This document shows, piece by piece, positions 11,215 through 23,834 of a stretch of DNA of 64,000 nt. A program made the translations under genes and the position numbers. The stretch comes from Punica granatum (Eukaryota; Streptophyta; Magnoliopsida; Myrtales; Lythraceae): contig NC_045128.1 of the NCBI RefSeq assembly GCF_007655135.1, positions 37,728,811-37,792,810 of the forward strand, given 5' to 3'. Below the pieces are notes generated by a model. That model ran no database searches. It had not been told where the DNA came from and worked only from the letters and a program-made list of their open reading frames with translations. Positions within the stretch are counted from its first letter, which is position 1; every line of letters starts with the position of its first letter.

Positions 11215-11596
11215 TCGCGGCCCCGGTGCTTTTTTCCTTTCAACAGCAAATACTTTCTGTTGATTTCAATTCTCTCCCTGTAGTTCGGAAAGTATTTCAA
11301 AGAACTCCTTATCAGTTCAGGAAAAGCCGTAACATGCGGTCGGTCGAAGCAAACATGGTTAGCTTGTTTGGATTGCGGGTTATGACGGGTAGGGTGTTAC
11401 TTATGTCCCGGCCCGTGCTTTTTCCTTTCAACAGCAAATACTTTCTGTTGGTTTCAATTCTCTCCTTGTGCTTCGGAAAATATTTCAAAGAACTCCTTAT
11501 CGGTTCGGAAAAAGCCGTATTATGTGGATGGTCGAATCAAACATGGTTAGCTTGTTTGGATTTGCAAGCTATGTAGGGTTGGGTCTTACTTATGGG
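11215..11596. repeat. ~187 bp imperfect tandem duplication
   Basis: 'cctttcaacagcaaatactt' occurs at 11235 and again 187 bp later. The following segments ('caaagaactccttatc', 'aagccgta', 'aaacatggttagcttgtttg') recur in the same order to about 11404 and 11595. The copies differ at scattered sites. The block lies in the upstream flank of the ALP1-like gene. Confidence 0.88.
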
Positions 11597-11599
11597 TAT

Positions 11600-12415
11600 G
11601 AAACTCTCCATAATCATCTATAATTTATCCCTTTATAACCCGCCATAACTTGCAATTCCAACAATTGTGTAGAGTCCGACGGAGGCTATATAGCTCTACA
11701 TTTTTAGAGAAATTAAAATACATAGTATTAAATAAAAAAATTTCATGAATTATGCATTTTTTCACAAATTTTATATTTTGTTGGCTATTACTTTCGTTCC
11801 GTTGTATCTTTTTGTCATTTCATAACATTTTCAATGCATATGCGGCTAATTATATGAACCGGATTTTTATTTATTTAACTTTTAAAGTATATCTTATGAT
11901 CATTTTTCTTGCAATGACTTATTCTCTTAATCTTTTTATTTCAATTGTAATTTGAAATATTCAATTGTAAAAAATTTAATTACAATTGGGAACCAATTCT
12001 CATTCAACTTATTTTGTTAAAATACTTTTAATACCCTTTGTTTTAATTGAATTTTCTTTTAATTATAATTATTACAAAATTTAGTTATATTTAATTACAT
12101 TTATTGCGCTTAACTCAATTTTAGTGTCCACTAACAATTTGCTCCCATCAATTTTGTCAATGTTTTGGCCCTTAAAAAAAATTGCCAACGAATTCGTCAT
12201 GAATCTCCATTCCATCTAATGTTCTAGTCCAACCGTGAGCACGTAAAAACCTGACGGAAATCTTACGCCTCTGACATTGACGTAACGGAGTCACAAATAT
12301 ATTTTAAACACCCCCCTCCCCTCAGTGAGAACGACGTCGTTCTCGTCATCCCTTCCCCTCCAAAAAACCAAACGACGTCATTTAGCCTATTTGGAAATTA
12401 AAAAATAAAATAAAG
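11600..12415. other. AT-rich intergenic DNA
   Basis: No coding signal. The AT-rich part is followed near 12320-12380 by a C-rich patch with the palindrome gaacgacgtcgttc, a motif often seen in plant repeats. Nothing firm can be assigned. Confidence 0.4.
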
Positions 12416-13372
12416 GGATAATCACACCAAATATCATGAACTTGCACCATTTTTCTAAATATAGCATTAACTCTAAATTTCCCATATATAGCAGGACGTT
12501 ACTCCCGTTAGACAAAAAATGTCACTCGTCAATAATTCCGTCACGGTTCATGACGTGGCAATAAACGGCAATCAACGTGGTCCTCTCTTCACCTAGCTAA
12601 TTTTTTTATAAAAATCCATACTTTTTCTTTTTTGAAATTTTGGCCCAAAACTTTCTTGGAGGTGTGGGTAAGCTCCTGACCCCGACTATGGGCTCCATGC
12701 CGACCCTCGAGCCCCTAGGCAAGGTGGCCTAAGTTCGGCCACCTCGCCGGAGGGATCAAGGGCCGACGGGGGAGGCCCAGGCCTGATCAGGGCCCCCTCT
12801 CCTGTTCCCTGTTTTTCTAAAAAAAATGAAAAATGGGGGAAGAGGTGAGGGGAAGCCCCTAGACGGGTTAGGGCCCCCTCCCGTCTTCCCCTGATTTTCT
12901 GATAGAAAAACAGGGGAAGAGGGGAGGGGGTCCCGACCCGGCTGGGGGCTCCCCCATTGGCCCTCGAACCATCCGGCGAGGTGGCCGGACTCAGGTCACC
13001 TTGCCTGGGGGGTCGTGGGCCAATGGGGAGCCCTCAGTCGAGTCGGGCCCTCAGTCAAGTCGGGCCCCTGCCCATTCCTTCCTTGCATCCCTTCCCCCTT
13101 TCTCGGTTTTTCTAAAAAAGTTTTGGATCAAAATTTCAAAAAAGAAAAAATATAGATTTTTTTGAAACACCGCCTAAGTGAAAAGGGTCACTTGTTATTT
13201 TATTGGAGGTTAAAAATCATTAGACTATCGTTTATTGTCACATTATGAACAGTGATGAAATTATTAATGGATAATATTTTTGGTTTGACGGGATAATGTC
13301 CTGTTATATTTATGAAATTTAAGAGTTAATGCTATATTCGGAAAAACGGTTCAACTTCGTGATAATTATTCT
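12416..13372. mobile_element. Foldback element (long-TIR, non-autonomous DNA transposon)
   Basis: The left arm (12416 to about 12660) and the right arm (about 13125-13372) are inverted copies. 'atatagcattaactct', 'cgtgg/gtgacaataaacg' and 'tttttcttttttgaaatttt' occur in the left arm and, reverse-complemented, in the right. Arms are about 245 bp with indels. The centre is GC-rich, with further inverted segments around 'ggcaaggtggcc' and 'ccggcgaggtggccgg'. Both ends are flanked by the same aaaataaaataaag, a candidate target-site duplication in low-complexity DNA. No ORF of transposase type is present. Total length is about 957 bp. Mutator-like is possible, but the superfamily is unproven. Confidence 0.85.
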
Positions 13373-13662
13373 AAAATAAAATAAAGAGCGGTGGAGGACG
13401 GTAGACATCTGCGAGCTGCAATCGTCAGGGCTGGGAGGACGTCGTCGGCAAGGAGGCCCCACGATCGCCGCAGATCAGTGAGTCAGTGAGGAGGTGGCAC
13501 GAGGTCGAACCTGGCGGAGGAGCGTGCAATTAGGGTTAAATTGTCCCTCTTCTAAATCAAATCACTGAAATCCCTACTTCAAGTGAGAGAATTGAACCAT
13601 TTCGTTAGCAAATTTTCCCTCTTCTTCTTCTTCGAATTCGAAGATTGTAAGAAACTGCAGTC
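13373..13662. promoter_or_regulatory. Upstream flank of the ZOP1-like gene
   Basis: Short interval between the foldback element and the ZOP1 start. 'ttcttcttcttc' just before the start is typical 5' UTR sequence. The element therefore sits within 300 bp of the coding start. Confidence 0.5.
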
Positions 13663-15839
13663 ATGACTGAGGTAAATCTTCGTCCCTACCCTGACTCTCT
13701 TTTCCTTTCAAAAGATCGCAACTCAAAGTCTTGATTGAACCAAACTGAAATGAATTGAATTCTAATCAGTTCGCATAAGAACTGATCCCAAACGATTTGC
13801 GAAATGAATTTTTTTTTTTCAATTGGGTTATCTTTGCGGGCGTGATGTGATGAAGCTGGAGTAAGGTTTTGATTGAAGAACGGATACGAAAAATATTCAG
13901 ATTCATTGTGTTTGATCTCAGTGAGATAATGAATTTCACCTGTGTAGGAATTTTATGCTTACTGAACATCTGGGTAAAGCTTATGTTGAATTGAATGGTT
14001 TCTCTTTCAGCATCGAGAATCTGTCGGACGGTTCAGTATTGTTGCAGCCGTCAATTCTGGAAATTTCAGCTTATATGCAGATTAATTGCTTATCAATGTC
14101 TTGCTCGTTAATTGATTGATTGGTGTATGTTTCGATCGTACAGTATTGGGTGAGTCAAGGCAATAAATGGTGCGACTTCTGCAAGATCTTCATATCAAAC
14201 AATCCGGCCTCCATCAGAAACCATGAACTTGGTCAGCGGCACAAGGATAATGTCGCTAAGAAGCTCGATGATATGAGAAAAGATAAGGCTGCAAAAGAGA
14301 AACAACAGCAAGAAGCGGCTCGTGCCATCCAGCAAATTGAAGCTGTAAGTATCAGTTGGTAAGACTTCTTTTATTGACAACTTAAGTTCACACTTTCCAG
14401 CCCTTCTCGTCTTTCTATAATATTTACCTTTAGAGCTCTCTTTTATGAGGAGCGGTAGATTGTGGAGAGATTGGGTTCTTCTCCATAATTTGTAGACATA
14501 TTCTTACCATAGATCGGACGATCAGAGAAAACATTTGAACTCCTTTATGTTAGAGTTCCAATAGCACTACCATCACTACCAGTGCCATAGATTGACTCTT
14601 GTAACTAGAGGTTGGTTCCATTTCTCTTCCGATTGCATTAGACCATTGTATCCACATTGTACTAACATAATGAAGTGAGTGTACCTATAGATTTTGTATG
14701 TAGGTATCTGTTTATGGTCATGGGGCATGTTTATCCCAATTACACTTGTTTCATGCATGGACTCTAGTTGAGTTTACTAAGGGCCATTGGGATGTTAGCT
14801 AAGTTCAATAGAGTGGTGTAGCTTAAAAGTTCAGGTTGAATGTGCTGCCAGTTCATGGCTCAAATTGTGGAGAAGCAACTTAGCTTGTATGGAGTTATTT
14901 AGCACATAAAACACTTTTCGCCATATTCCTAATCTTAGATTATATTCTTTTCATTCATTTGATTTCTTTGCCAGAAAGCTAAACGAAGCTACCAGAAGGA
15001 CGTAGCAACTTTCCAGGAAACGAGAGATACCAATGTACAAGCATTAGAGGTTGGAGTAGATGGCGAAGAGAGTAAGTCCTGAAGACATGATACTTCTCAT
15101 ATTGATATAGCATAGAAACACTACTTCGGTGGAGTTTTTCCTTCTTCATATATTCAGGTTGCATAATCAATGGTTGTTTGAGAGCTTTACTTGATGCCAT
15201 GGTTTTGGACAGCGAATTTTTTATTAGAAGACGTGTAGCCATCTGTTAAGCTCTAATCAAGTACTCCTCTAACTTTTGACAGGATGGAAATTTGATAGCA
15301 CTTCTGGCTATTACTACAATCAGGGCACTGGGCTTTACTATGATCCAAAATCAGGCTTCTACTATTCTGAAGCCATAGGTGTGAGCAGGACTGATATGCT
15401 CTCTTTTTATTCCCCTCTCTGGAAATTCGTTTAGGCAGATTATCTCATGCTCGGTCTCTGCTTTGATTTAACAGGAAAGTGGGTGACACAGGAAGAGGCT
15501 TATGCTTCAATCCCAGCTTCAGCTGACAGTAAAATTAAGGCACCCATTGTTGGAAAGCCAGCCTCAGTATCAAAGGAAAGTAAAGCTACAGAGAAAGATG
15601 ATAACTCTAAGTTGCAGAAGGGTCCTCCGCCTGGGCCTGTTGTTTCTAGCTCATTGAATCCCATGAGATCATCCAAAGGCGCTGCCCCTTCTTCTCTAGC
15701 TGTCAAAAGGAAGAGACAAGATGGGAAGCCGAAGGCCATATCTAAAGAAGAGGCGGCGGCCCTGAAGGCAAGGGAGGCTGCAAAAAAGAGGGTTGAAGAG
15801 AGAGAGAAGCCATATCTCGGTCTTTACGGATCTCGCTGA
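13663..15839 (+). CDS. ZOP1: ZOP1-like zinc-finger and OCRE-domain protein
   Basis: Exons 13663-13671, 14144-14344, 14975-15071, 15283-15378 and 15475-15839 join in phase to about 255 aa. The first exon codes only M-T-E. Residues 4-30 carry a U1/matrin-type C2H2 finger: WCDFCKIF then IRNHELGQRHKDN. A charged helix follows (KLDDMRKDKAAKEKQQQEAA). The OCRE repeat is SGYYYNQGTGLYYDPKSGFY. The tail is basic and ends EKPYLGLYGSR. Order and length match Arabidopsis ZOP1 (At1g49590), a nuclear nucleic-acid-binding protein acting in pre-mRNA splicing and RNA-directed DNA methylation. The assignment by architecture is strong; function in this plant is inferred. Confidence 0.93.
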
Positions 15840-16980
15840 TTAGGAGGTTGAAATGAATCAGGGCTGACTCACTTTCGCCATGGAGCAGGTACTCCTTCTG
15901 CGTGTTGACCTTTGACCTGAGTTTTCAATTTCCGCCGGCTGTTGTACTGGAAAAGCTGTGATAGTTTTCCAATTAAATTGTGGATTTTCAATTTCACTTC
16001 GTGATCTGATAAACGCCGTGGTTTGGAGAAAAGATTGTTCTCATTAGATATGGAAGGAAGGGGACTTAATGTAAGTGCTTAATGAAATTGGAGTTCTTTT
16101 ATTTCTCGTCCTCAAAGTTTGGTTTTCATCGTGGTATACTGTATTATCAGGTTCCTTTCCAAGAAAAAGAATTGCAAGGTCGCTGGATGCTATTGTGCCG
16201 TTACCATTTGGCATCACCATGTCATTCTATTTTCTCTTCATTTTATTTATGGGAAAATACTTTTCCTCTGTTTCGCAGGATGCCGAATCCCTGATCAATA
16301 TGGATTGCCCATCATTTGTTAGAAAATTACAGCCATGCCACCGTGCATTGTAGCACTAATATTCGGCGGATTTGGTCAGCACAAATAGCATTGCTCTTTA
16401 TTTGCAGAATGTGTCATGTTGAAGTAATGTTGGTTGGTGCCTTTGCCACCAATCTGTCTTTTCTTGGAATTGATGGTTTGGTCATTAGAAACAATCACTT
16501 GACCAGTCAAGTGCTAGAAATTGAAATTTTTGCTTGAAAATTCAGATTGAATGGACTAGAGTTGATTTTAATCTCATCATTAAAATTGTGCACAAGGACA
16601 CCAAAGTTCAGTGCATGGTGTCTAATGGAGCTTGAATGAGACGCAAACAATGGTAACAGAATACCGGACCTCTTATTCATCATCAGTGAGTACTGAACCA
16701 TGCCATGTGAACATACGAGCTCAGAGCACGGAGCGGTAATATCCCAAGTCAACCACGAATAGACAAAAGAATCATCTACCCAACAAACTACACTTTCCAG
16801 CTACACGAATCAAATTCTTAAGATGCGAAGTCTTCTTTATCAGCAGGTGTTCAAGCAAAAGTCCCAATCCCTCCCTCAGAATACAGGGGACCGTAACCTT
16901 TGAGTTAAGCAGGCAAAAATAGTTGAGTAGAGAGCAAAATTGGAGAAACTGTCGGGGGCAAAATGCAGGGTACAACAAAA
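15840..16980. other. Convergent 3' flanks of ZOP1-like and RETICULATA-related genes
   Basis: Tail-to-tail arrangement. The short ORFs here overlap in several frames and show no domain. It most likely contains both 3' UTRs; no RNA gene or repeat was recognised. Confidence 0.5.
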
Positions 16981-19764
16981 TCAAACTGAGCTTGCTGTTG
17001 CTTTCTTCCGAACTATCCTCTTCCTCTTTGCCTTTGGGGTCGGTGCTTCTGTGTCGGGATTTCCCTGTTTGATCCCAAGCAGCCCAAGCCCTGAAACAAT
17101 GGGATTCTTTGATATAAACCATTTGGAAGCTGAGGACTTAGTACCAATCTCAGATTCTGGTCTGTTGTAGGCCTTTAGGATGTCGTCAGAATGGACGAGT
17201 GGGTCAGCCTCAATTCCAAGCCAAGCCCGCCTTAGCTTTTCTCCCATATTAACATTCATGACCCTGCAATAATATTATGACCAAATGTTAAATGACAGAC
17301 AGCCTCGGAGACTGAAATATAGAATGGAAGTCTTAAACTAATTTTCCCTCATCATGAAAAGTTCAGTCTGACTCGGTGTTTTAATAAGTAACGGACCTCA
17401 GAGCTGTGCCAAAAAAGAGTGCCACTCCAATGACATCAAAGTGGTTTGTCATGAGACGATCGGATCCACATAACAGCTGATAGCTCAAGTTTGCATATAT
17501 TCCAAGAAAAGCACCATATCCAAGTGCATTTGTACTTGTACTTGGTAGTGTCACAGATAACCTGAGAGGATATCGAAAAACGATTGAAAACTATGGCAAG
17601 TCATACATATATTTATAGGATGTATTACGTCAATATATTCAGAAAGTCCCAAACCTGTCGTTCTTTTTACCGGCCAGGAAATTAGACAGAGAACCCTGCA
17701 CAGCTCCAGCAGTTAATCCAACCATGCAAAGCTCTGCAGCCTTGTAACATAATGACTGGATCCTCTTTTGCAGATCAAACTCTCTGAGTGGGTAGCTCTT
17801 TTCGAATATATTGTTCGGTAGTTTCTGCAAAGTATTTTGCAAATCGAACCGGAAGGTATCGCCGTATGAACGACAAGGAGCAAGCGACCAAACAACTATG
17901 GCATTGCAAGCAGATGCAGTGAGCACATTGATAAGTGCAAGATCCCACTCTTTCTTTATCCTGTAGTGGAAGAGAATGGAACACCATATGAGTCATTTAA
18001 CTCAACATACGGAAAAAAAAAATAAAAATCAAGTAATCTCTAAGTACTATAAACAGTCAGCATTCACCTTTCCTTGCGATTTTTCAACTCCCACGATACA
18101 GAAAAACCAATAGTCGCAGCTTGCTCTAGAAGAAGCCGATACATGAAGGCAGGATCTGCTATCATCCTGCAATGCAATAAGACATATGGCCTCAAGACTT
18201 GTACCGAGCTTTTTTATATTGAATGGTCCAAACTTGTAATCAAGCAGTCACTGAATATGGACAGAATTATAATGGAATTGCGGATGCCTGTTCAGCATTT
18301 ACCTGCCAATGAACGCCCTAGACATTGCTTCAGGAAGTGATCGGGAAATAAACCTTGCAGTCGTTGGTCTTGCATTGATTGCTAAAAATTTTACCATTTG
18401 AGCAGAGCTAACCAAGCCCTATAAGACAAACATAACTCTTCCCACTTGAGGAAATGGAATTGACCTAAAAGGAAGAAAATGACAAAAACAGAAGACAGAA
18501 ATACCCAACCAGTTCACAGGCTTGTCGAAACCCAGCAGGCAAATCCATCATAGTCCTTTGCCATTCATTCAGCACGGCATCTACAAACTTCCGGTCGAAA
18601 AGCTGGAAAATTCACAAGATAGATGAATCGATACTGCTGCTACTAACTGCAAGAACATTGGATCTTCCAGTCTAGGAATAACCACTCCTAACTGTCTTCA
18701 TACCTCTTCGAGGAACATCCTCCTCCTAAATAGTCCACCCTCATCTCCTTCATCGCCATCATCGAAGTCGTCGAAATAATCATCATCGTCGCCATCATCA
18801 TCTCCTCCATCACCTCCACCATGACTGATCTTCTTTCCGATATCACCACCACCTCCCCCAGTCGCAAGCTGTACAAGAAGAAATTAACTGCCTACTCCTA
18901 ACTAGAATCATGAATGACTTCAAAGCAACCGAAGAAAATCCACCAATTCATTCATCGCAAAAAGAAGAGGCTACATGGGAGCTTCAATCTTACTTCTTCA
19001 ACTCTTTCCTCTGCACTCAACTCATTGAAAATGAAGTTCTTGCGATAAACAGAAGTTTCCATAACTACTTTCAAGTTTCAATTTTTCTCTTTTCCTAGAG
19101 GAAAGAGATGATCAGAGAATCATGAATGACTTCAAAGCAACCGAAGAAAATCCACCAATTCATTCATCGCAAAAAGAAGAGGCTACATGGGAGCTTCAAT
19201 CTTACTTCTTCAACTCTTTCCTCTGCACTCAACTCATTGAAAATGAAGTTCTTGCGATAAACAGAAGTTTCCATAACTACTTTCAAGTTTCAATTTTTCT
19301 CTTTTCCTAGAGGAAAGAGATGATCAGAGAATCAGGAATTTTCAAATTCATCAACATATGCAACTTCAACCACTAACCTCGGGACTGGACTTGGTTTGCT
19401 TCTGCGACATATCGAGCTTGGACTTCTCCAGAGTGACCGCGCCAAATGCACCGTACTGCCCCTTCATGACCGGTCCCACCTCCCCCGAGCCGGAGGAACT
19501 GCAGGGAGCCTGGAAGCACCTCTCCAGCATCCTCACGCAATCCTCTCCCCCTCCGCCGCCCCCGCCGTCATCCACGAGAGGGACAGGGGCGGACGGGGAG
19601 GCCGAGCACCTCACAGCCGCCGCATAGCCCCTCCGGTGCAGCTTCCCGGGGGGCGGCAGCTGCGGTCTGAGGGACGGGGGCGGCAGGGGCGAGAGGGAAA
19701 TGGGGATTTTAGTCTGGGTGTTTATGGGCATGATTTGGGCCGTTTGGAAGACGGCGTGTGCCAT
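16981..19764 (-). CDS. RETICULATA-related chloroplast protein (DUF3411)
   Basis: Eight exons on the minus strand join in phase: 19378-19764, 18704-18868, 18510-18602, 18303-18418, 18068-18166, 17655-17960, 17397-17561 and 16981-17263, giving about 537 aa. The N-terminus (MAHAVFQTAQIMPINTQ, Ser/Pro/Arg-rich) looks like a plastid transit peptide. KGQYGAFGAVTLEKSKLD comes next, then a Gly/Asp-rich linker (about 130-175). The DUF3411 core follows: FDRKFVDAVLNEWQRTMMDL, VKFLAINARPTTARFISRSL, LTASACNAIVVWSLAPCRSY, GLTAGAVQGSLSNFL, LGIYANLSYQLLCG. Several of these are membrane-segment-like. The tail is basic (KAKRKRIVRKK). The family sits in the chloroplast envelope and affects leaf mesophyll and reticulate-leaf phenotypes. 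The exact member (RER2 by length) is uncertain. Confidence 0.88.
18904..19327. repeat. Perfect 212 bp tandem duplication in intron 1 of the RETICULATA-related gene
   Basis: 18904-19115 and 19116-19327 read identically base for base as far as I can check, each starting agaatcatgaatgacttcaa and ending gaaagagatgatcag. The same short antisense ORF therefore appears twice. The block lies between the donor at 19377 and the acceptor at 18869 on the minus strand. It is a very recent duplication or an assembly duplicate. Confidence 0.95.
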
Positions 19765-19836
19765 TCCGGTGACAGTTTCTGTGGGATAGGCAGCTGCTTA
19801 GCAGAATTGGATAATTTTCATGGCGATGAAGAGTGT

Positions 19837-19960
19837 AGAGAGAGAGAGAGAGGGACGAGGGTTTTAGAGAGAGAGAGAGAGAGGGAGGGGACGGAGGAGG
19901 ATAGCCGGCCGCGACAGGAAACCCAATCCTATCGCCGAGCAGAGAGAGAGGAGGAGGAGA
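19837..19960. repeat. (GA)n-rich 5' UTR/promoter tract
   Basis: Several GA runs just upstream of the RETICULATA-related start (minus strand). On the coding strand it is a CT-rich leader, common near plant transcription starts. Confidence 0.8.
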
Positions 19961-19964
19961 GAGA

Positions 19965-22900
19965 GGAACCCAAATAATATGAAAAAAAGGAAAAGTTAAT
20001 TTCCAGAAAAGTGCACATACTTTACGTTTGCTTCAAATATGTCCCGCATTTTATTTCTTTTCCCGAGAACTGCATGTACTTTTGAATATTTAAGCAAAGG
20101 TAGCCTCTTGTGAAAATTTCATGAAGGTCAGGAATCGGCCGAGAGGGAAGACTGAGGCGGCAGTCGCTCTCCATAAATTTTCAGAAAATTTACCTGTTAT
20201 TCTTTAAATTTTTATAATATTATTATTGTTATTCGCCCCATTCAAATTTTATGTCGACCCCTAATGGAGGTTGTCTAATTGTTGGTCGATGTGTTATTCC
20301 AACTTGGTTCCTTTTTCTACACGTGGTTTACTTATTGTTAAATCCATGTCTAGTTTACTGTTATTCTTTTGACTCGAGGATTGAGATAACTTGTATTCAT
20401 TTGTTATTGATAAACCGTGACGAATGTATGAAGGTCTAGCCATGCTAAAAGGTGCAACATAAGGCCCGAATCCCATAATCCATAAGGTAGAGAAAGTTTA
20501 AGGTGTAGGCCAGATCTATTATGCATGTTATAAAAGAGGTACGGCGTAGATCATCTGGATCGATGAAATCCATATGCATATGGATTTTGGTGTTGGGCAA
20601 TTCCAGGGTGCATTTGGCTCTTTTGGACGGGAATTTTCCTCAGGCCAACATGATTCGAAATTGCAAAACCCGAGCCAACCCGAACCATTTACACTCCTAA
20701 CCCCAGCAGCATTCAAACTGGCAAGTTACGTAGATGAAGCAACTCTCCTTTCCCCACCCACAAACAACAATAACAATACTTTAGAAGTGAAAAAAGAAAA
20801 GAAAGCCTAGGCTGGTTTTAAAAAAAAAAAAAACGCAAGTACCTATCCACATCTTGCATTTTGAATACAAATTTCTTCTGATTAATTATTCTAGTAAAAC
20901 TTGGGAAAAGAAAATAATTTTTTTTTTTTTCAGAATATCTGGTATGACCGTAAAGGTCGGGTCATTAAGATCGAACACCCGGGCTATGCTCTACTTTGTT
21001 GACTATATATATGTCTTTCCTTTTATAATTTCTTTTCCCGTGATGGGCTTCAGATTTTCGGTTTTGATTGTTTCCCCCGATCTGGGCCATGTTCTAATTT
21101 GGCCCAACGTACGAAAATAAGCAATCCACCGACGGTTCAGTCGCGGGACGTTAGAAATTCCGTAACACAAAGGATTAATCTAATCTTTTGCCAAAGTGTT
21201 AAATCAAGTACTACTACAGACCGCATGACCTGGCACAAAAGGTAATGACTTCCGAACGAACTCTTTAGCGCATCGAGGGCACCCGTTGAATTCGAAAGCA
21301 CGTATCGGCATGATCTAGATGGACAGGAGCCCAATTCTTAGATCGGTATGCTAAAAGAGGATCGTGGGCTGGCTTGGGCCGGGCTTAATTGTTAGAGGGG
21401 GAGATCAATTGAGACAACATAAAACGTACTTATGCATTATGCGGCCACGAGTTTTTTTTTTTTTTTTTTTTTTTCTGTCAATTGTGTTCGGCGTTGTAAC
21501 AACTGACTAGTTCATCGGGCGGTGTATTGTACGGCTTGAGATCCACCATTAAACCCTAGATACCGATCCTCGAAACAATCGATTTCTAGACTTGACTTAC
21601 TGTTTATTGTCAACTTACTAGCAGGTCCAACCCACCGTTGGTATACGGCCTCCAGTTTTTAGTTATTGCAAAATTGCTCCAAAAAATTAATTTTTGCATG
21701 GAGGAAGACACGTGCCTTTTGTAATCTGAAGTTTGACTGAGCGATCCGCTTTAGTTGACCGCATGAGTCAAAGTTCGCGGCTGTGGGAGGGGATCATGTG
21801 TGGACAGTATTCAGCGTTGCCACATGGTCAACGCTGGTAGGGCCTTCATTCTAGATTTTGGTCGTCGTGATTCATTTTAGCTGGGCCATGCTGCGAGAAT
21901 GTACCCCGATCGAAAGGGTCAATGAATTTATTTTACATCAGGAATTCATGGGATAATTTCCGCTAAAATCAATTAGTTGAAACCGAACACCTCATCGGAT
22001 AAAACATGTATTATTCTCATAACCGAGTCATGGTCCTACCTCGCCACAAAACGTAATAAATTATCTACGAGATATATATTTTGCCATCAATCAATCCTAT
22101 TTTACAACGCCTTTCCTCTTAGTATATATATACTCATAAGCACATGGTCAAATCTTTTACGGGATATGAGTAGCTCATGGTCATATTACGATGTAAACGC
22201 ATTTATGTCCTCCAGCTGCTGCTTAAATAATTATGATACAGAATATCGAAAAATTCCGGGTCGAACTTATGATTTATCATCCAGCATAGTAGAGAATCAA
22301 ACACATCTCGGGTCCGTGAGATGGATCTGTAAGGAAGGATGCTGAAATTAAGCAAATCTTCACAACAGTGTACTTGTTCATGGTCACGAGCTGTTCGGTC
22401 TTTAAGGAGACAGCACGTGCGACACGGATTGGACTTTTTGTAATTAAAGTTAAAAAGAAAAAAAGAAATCTTTCAACACCCGCCATCATTACAATTTTGT
22501 AATGCTAATGGACGAATATTATCTCGAAGCTCACCAAGTAAAGATGGGTTTAATCTCTGGGGTGTGGGAGATTGAAATTAAACCTTTCATCTTTTCAATG
22601 ATTCTTTCGATCTTTCTCCTTTTTTGATGCATTAGATTAATTATTAGGAACTGTTCTAGCCAACAATAATGCAAATTAAACGTGCACACATCACGAAACA
22701 ACCTGGAAAATTTATGCATAATCCGAAGATGGATAATGCGTTTGTTTTTCAAGTTGGATCACTGCTCTAACCAATTAAACTATATTCTTTTTTAAATTCA
22801 ACAATATAATTATTAATATTTTATCTTTTTATTATTTAATAATAATTTCACTCTCATATTTTTTTATAATTATTTTTATAATTAAGTTTTTAATAATAAA

Positions 22901-23834
22901 CTTCTTATTTATTTTCACATTTATATAAACATCTATATATATTCTCTCACACATCAATATATTCATCAACACTTGCAATCATTACAAAAAATAGAGTTGA
23001 GTTGAATCACTATCTAACTTGAAAAATAAATGCACCCTTAAGGATGAGTTATGGAGGGTTATTAGAGTTTCTAAATAAATAATCTATTGTAATCCTCCTA
23101 TTCATAATCCTTTATAACTCTCAATCCAAACACAAGATCATTCCATTCAGAAATTGAGGTGAGAAACTTTCGATTCTCTGCTATTATCGACTCGACGGAC
23201 CACGTCATGCTATTATCGACTCGATGGACCACGTCATGCATTCTATCGCATATTCAATACCTCAACTTCTTCGGATCCATCTTGCCTTTATGGCTTCGTA
23301 TGGCCTACCATCATTGTCACAATCTAGGGGGTATAAGGATCATATTCGATTCACATGTCTGTGTGGGCTCACTTCTTTCCCTCAACCATTCCCTCACTTT
23401 GCTATGTGTGACGAGTCGTCATCTTTTCTATAATTCCATCAATCTCCAACATCCGCATGTGCGGGTCATCTATGTAGTTGTTCGTAGTTAGAGTAAGTCG
23501 ATGTCTGAGTGACAATTAGTCTCAGTTAATAGAGTCGGGACATCTCATTATTTTTCATCGAAAGTTTAAAAAATAAATTTGAGATCATATATAATGTCTA
23601 AATATTTTGGTAGTTGTTTATAAACAAAATTTTATGTCTAGTAAGTAAATGAATTATATATAGAAATCTAGACTACGAATGGACTTGCTTACAAATATTG
23701 ATTAGTACTACTGGTTGCATCTAGGTGATTGTATATTTCGCCGATTAAGCAAGCGTGAAGTACTATGATCCCAACAAGCCTCCTATAGCGTGATTGGCAC
23801 CGTCCGAGCATAGACATATCCCCTTCAAAGACGA
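19965..23834. other. Gene-poor intergenic DNA
   Basis: About 3.9 kb with no convincing gene. Poly-T/A runs lie at 20820-20833, 20920-20931 and 21451-21474. Short ORFs (for example 21977-22345) lack domains. 22985-23130 holds 'gagttgagttga' and AT-rich sequence resembling the MITE family described at 27606 and 37623, but no full element could be delimited. The last part contains the 3' flank of the DUF1645-like gene. Confidence 0.5.

Noticed and set aside
10704..11576. 290-aa plus-strand ORF opposite the ALP1-like gene
   Set aside because: It is a GC-rich antisense shadow of the Ser/Pro-rich N-terminus and its upstream flank; composition is Glu/Gly/Arg low complexity with no domain.
18910..19310. 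Two identical 62-aa ORFs
   Set aside because: Both lie antisense in an intron and are copies only because the 212 bp block is duplicated.
21977..22345. 122-aa ORF in the long intergenic region
   Set aside because: No recognisable domain, and composition like the surrounding non-coding DNA.
22755..22790. tRNA-like phrase 'gctctaaccaattaaacta' (antisense D-arm look)
   Set aside because: No matching acceptor stem, anticodon loop or T-arm could be built around it.
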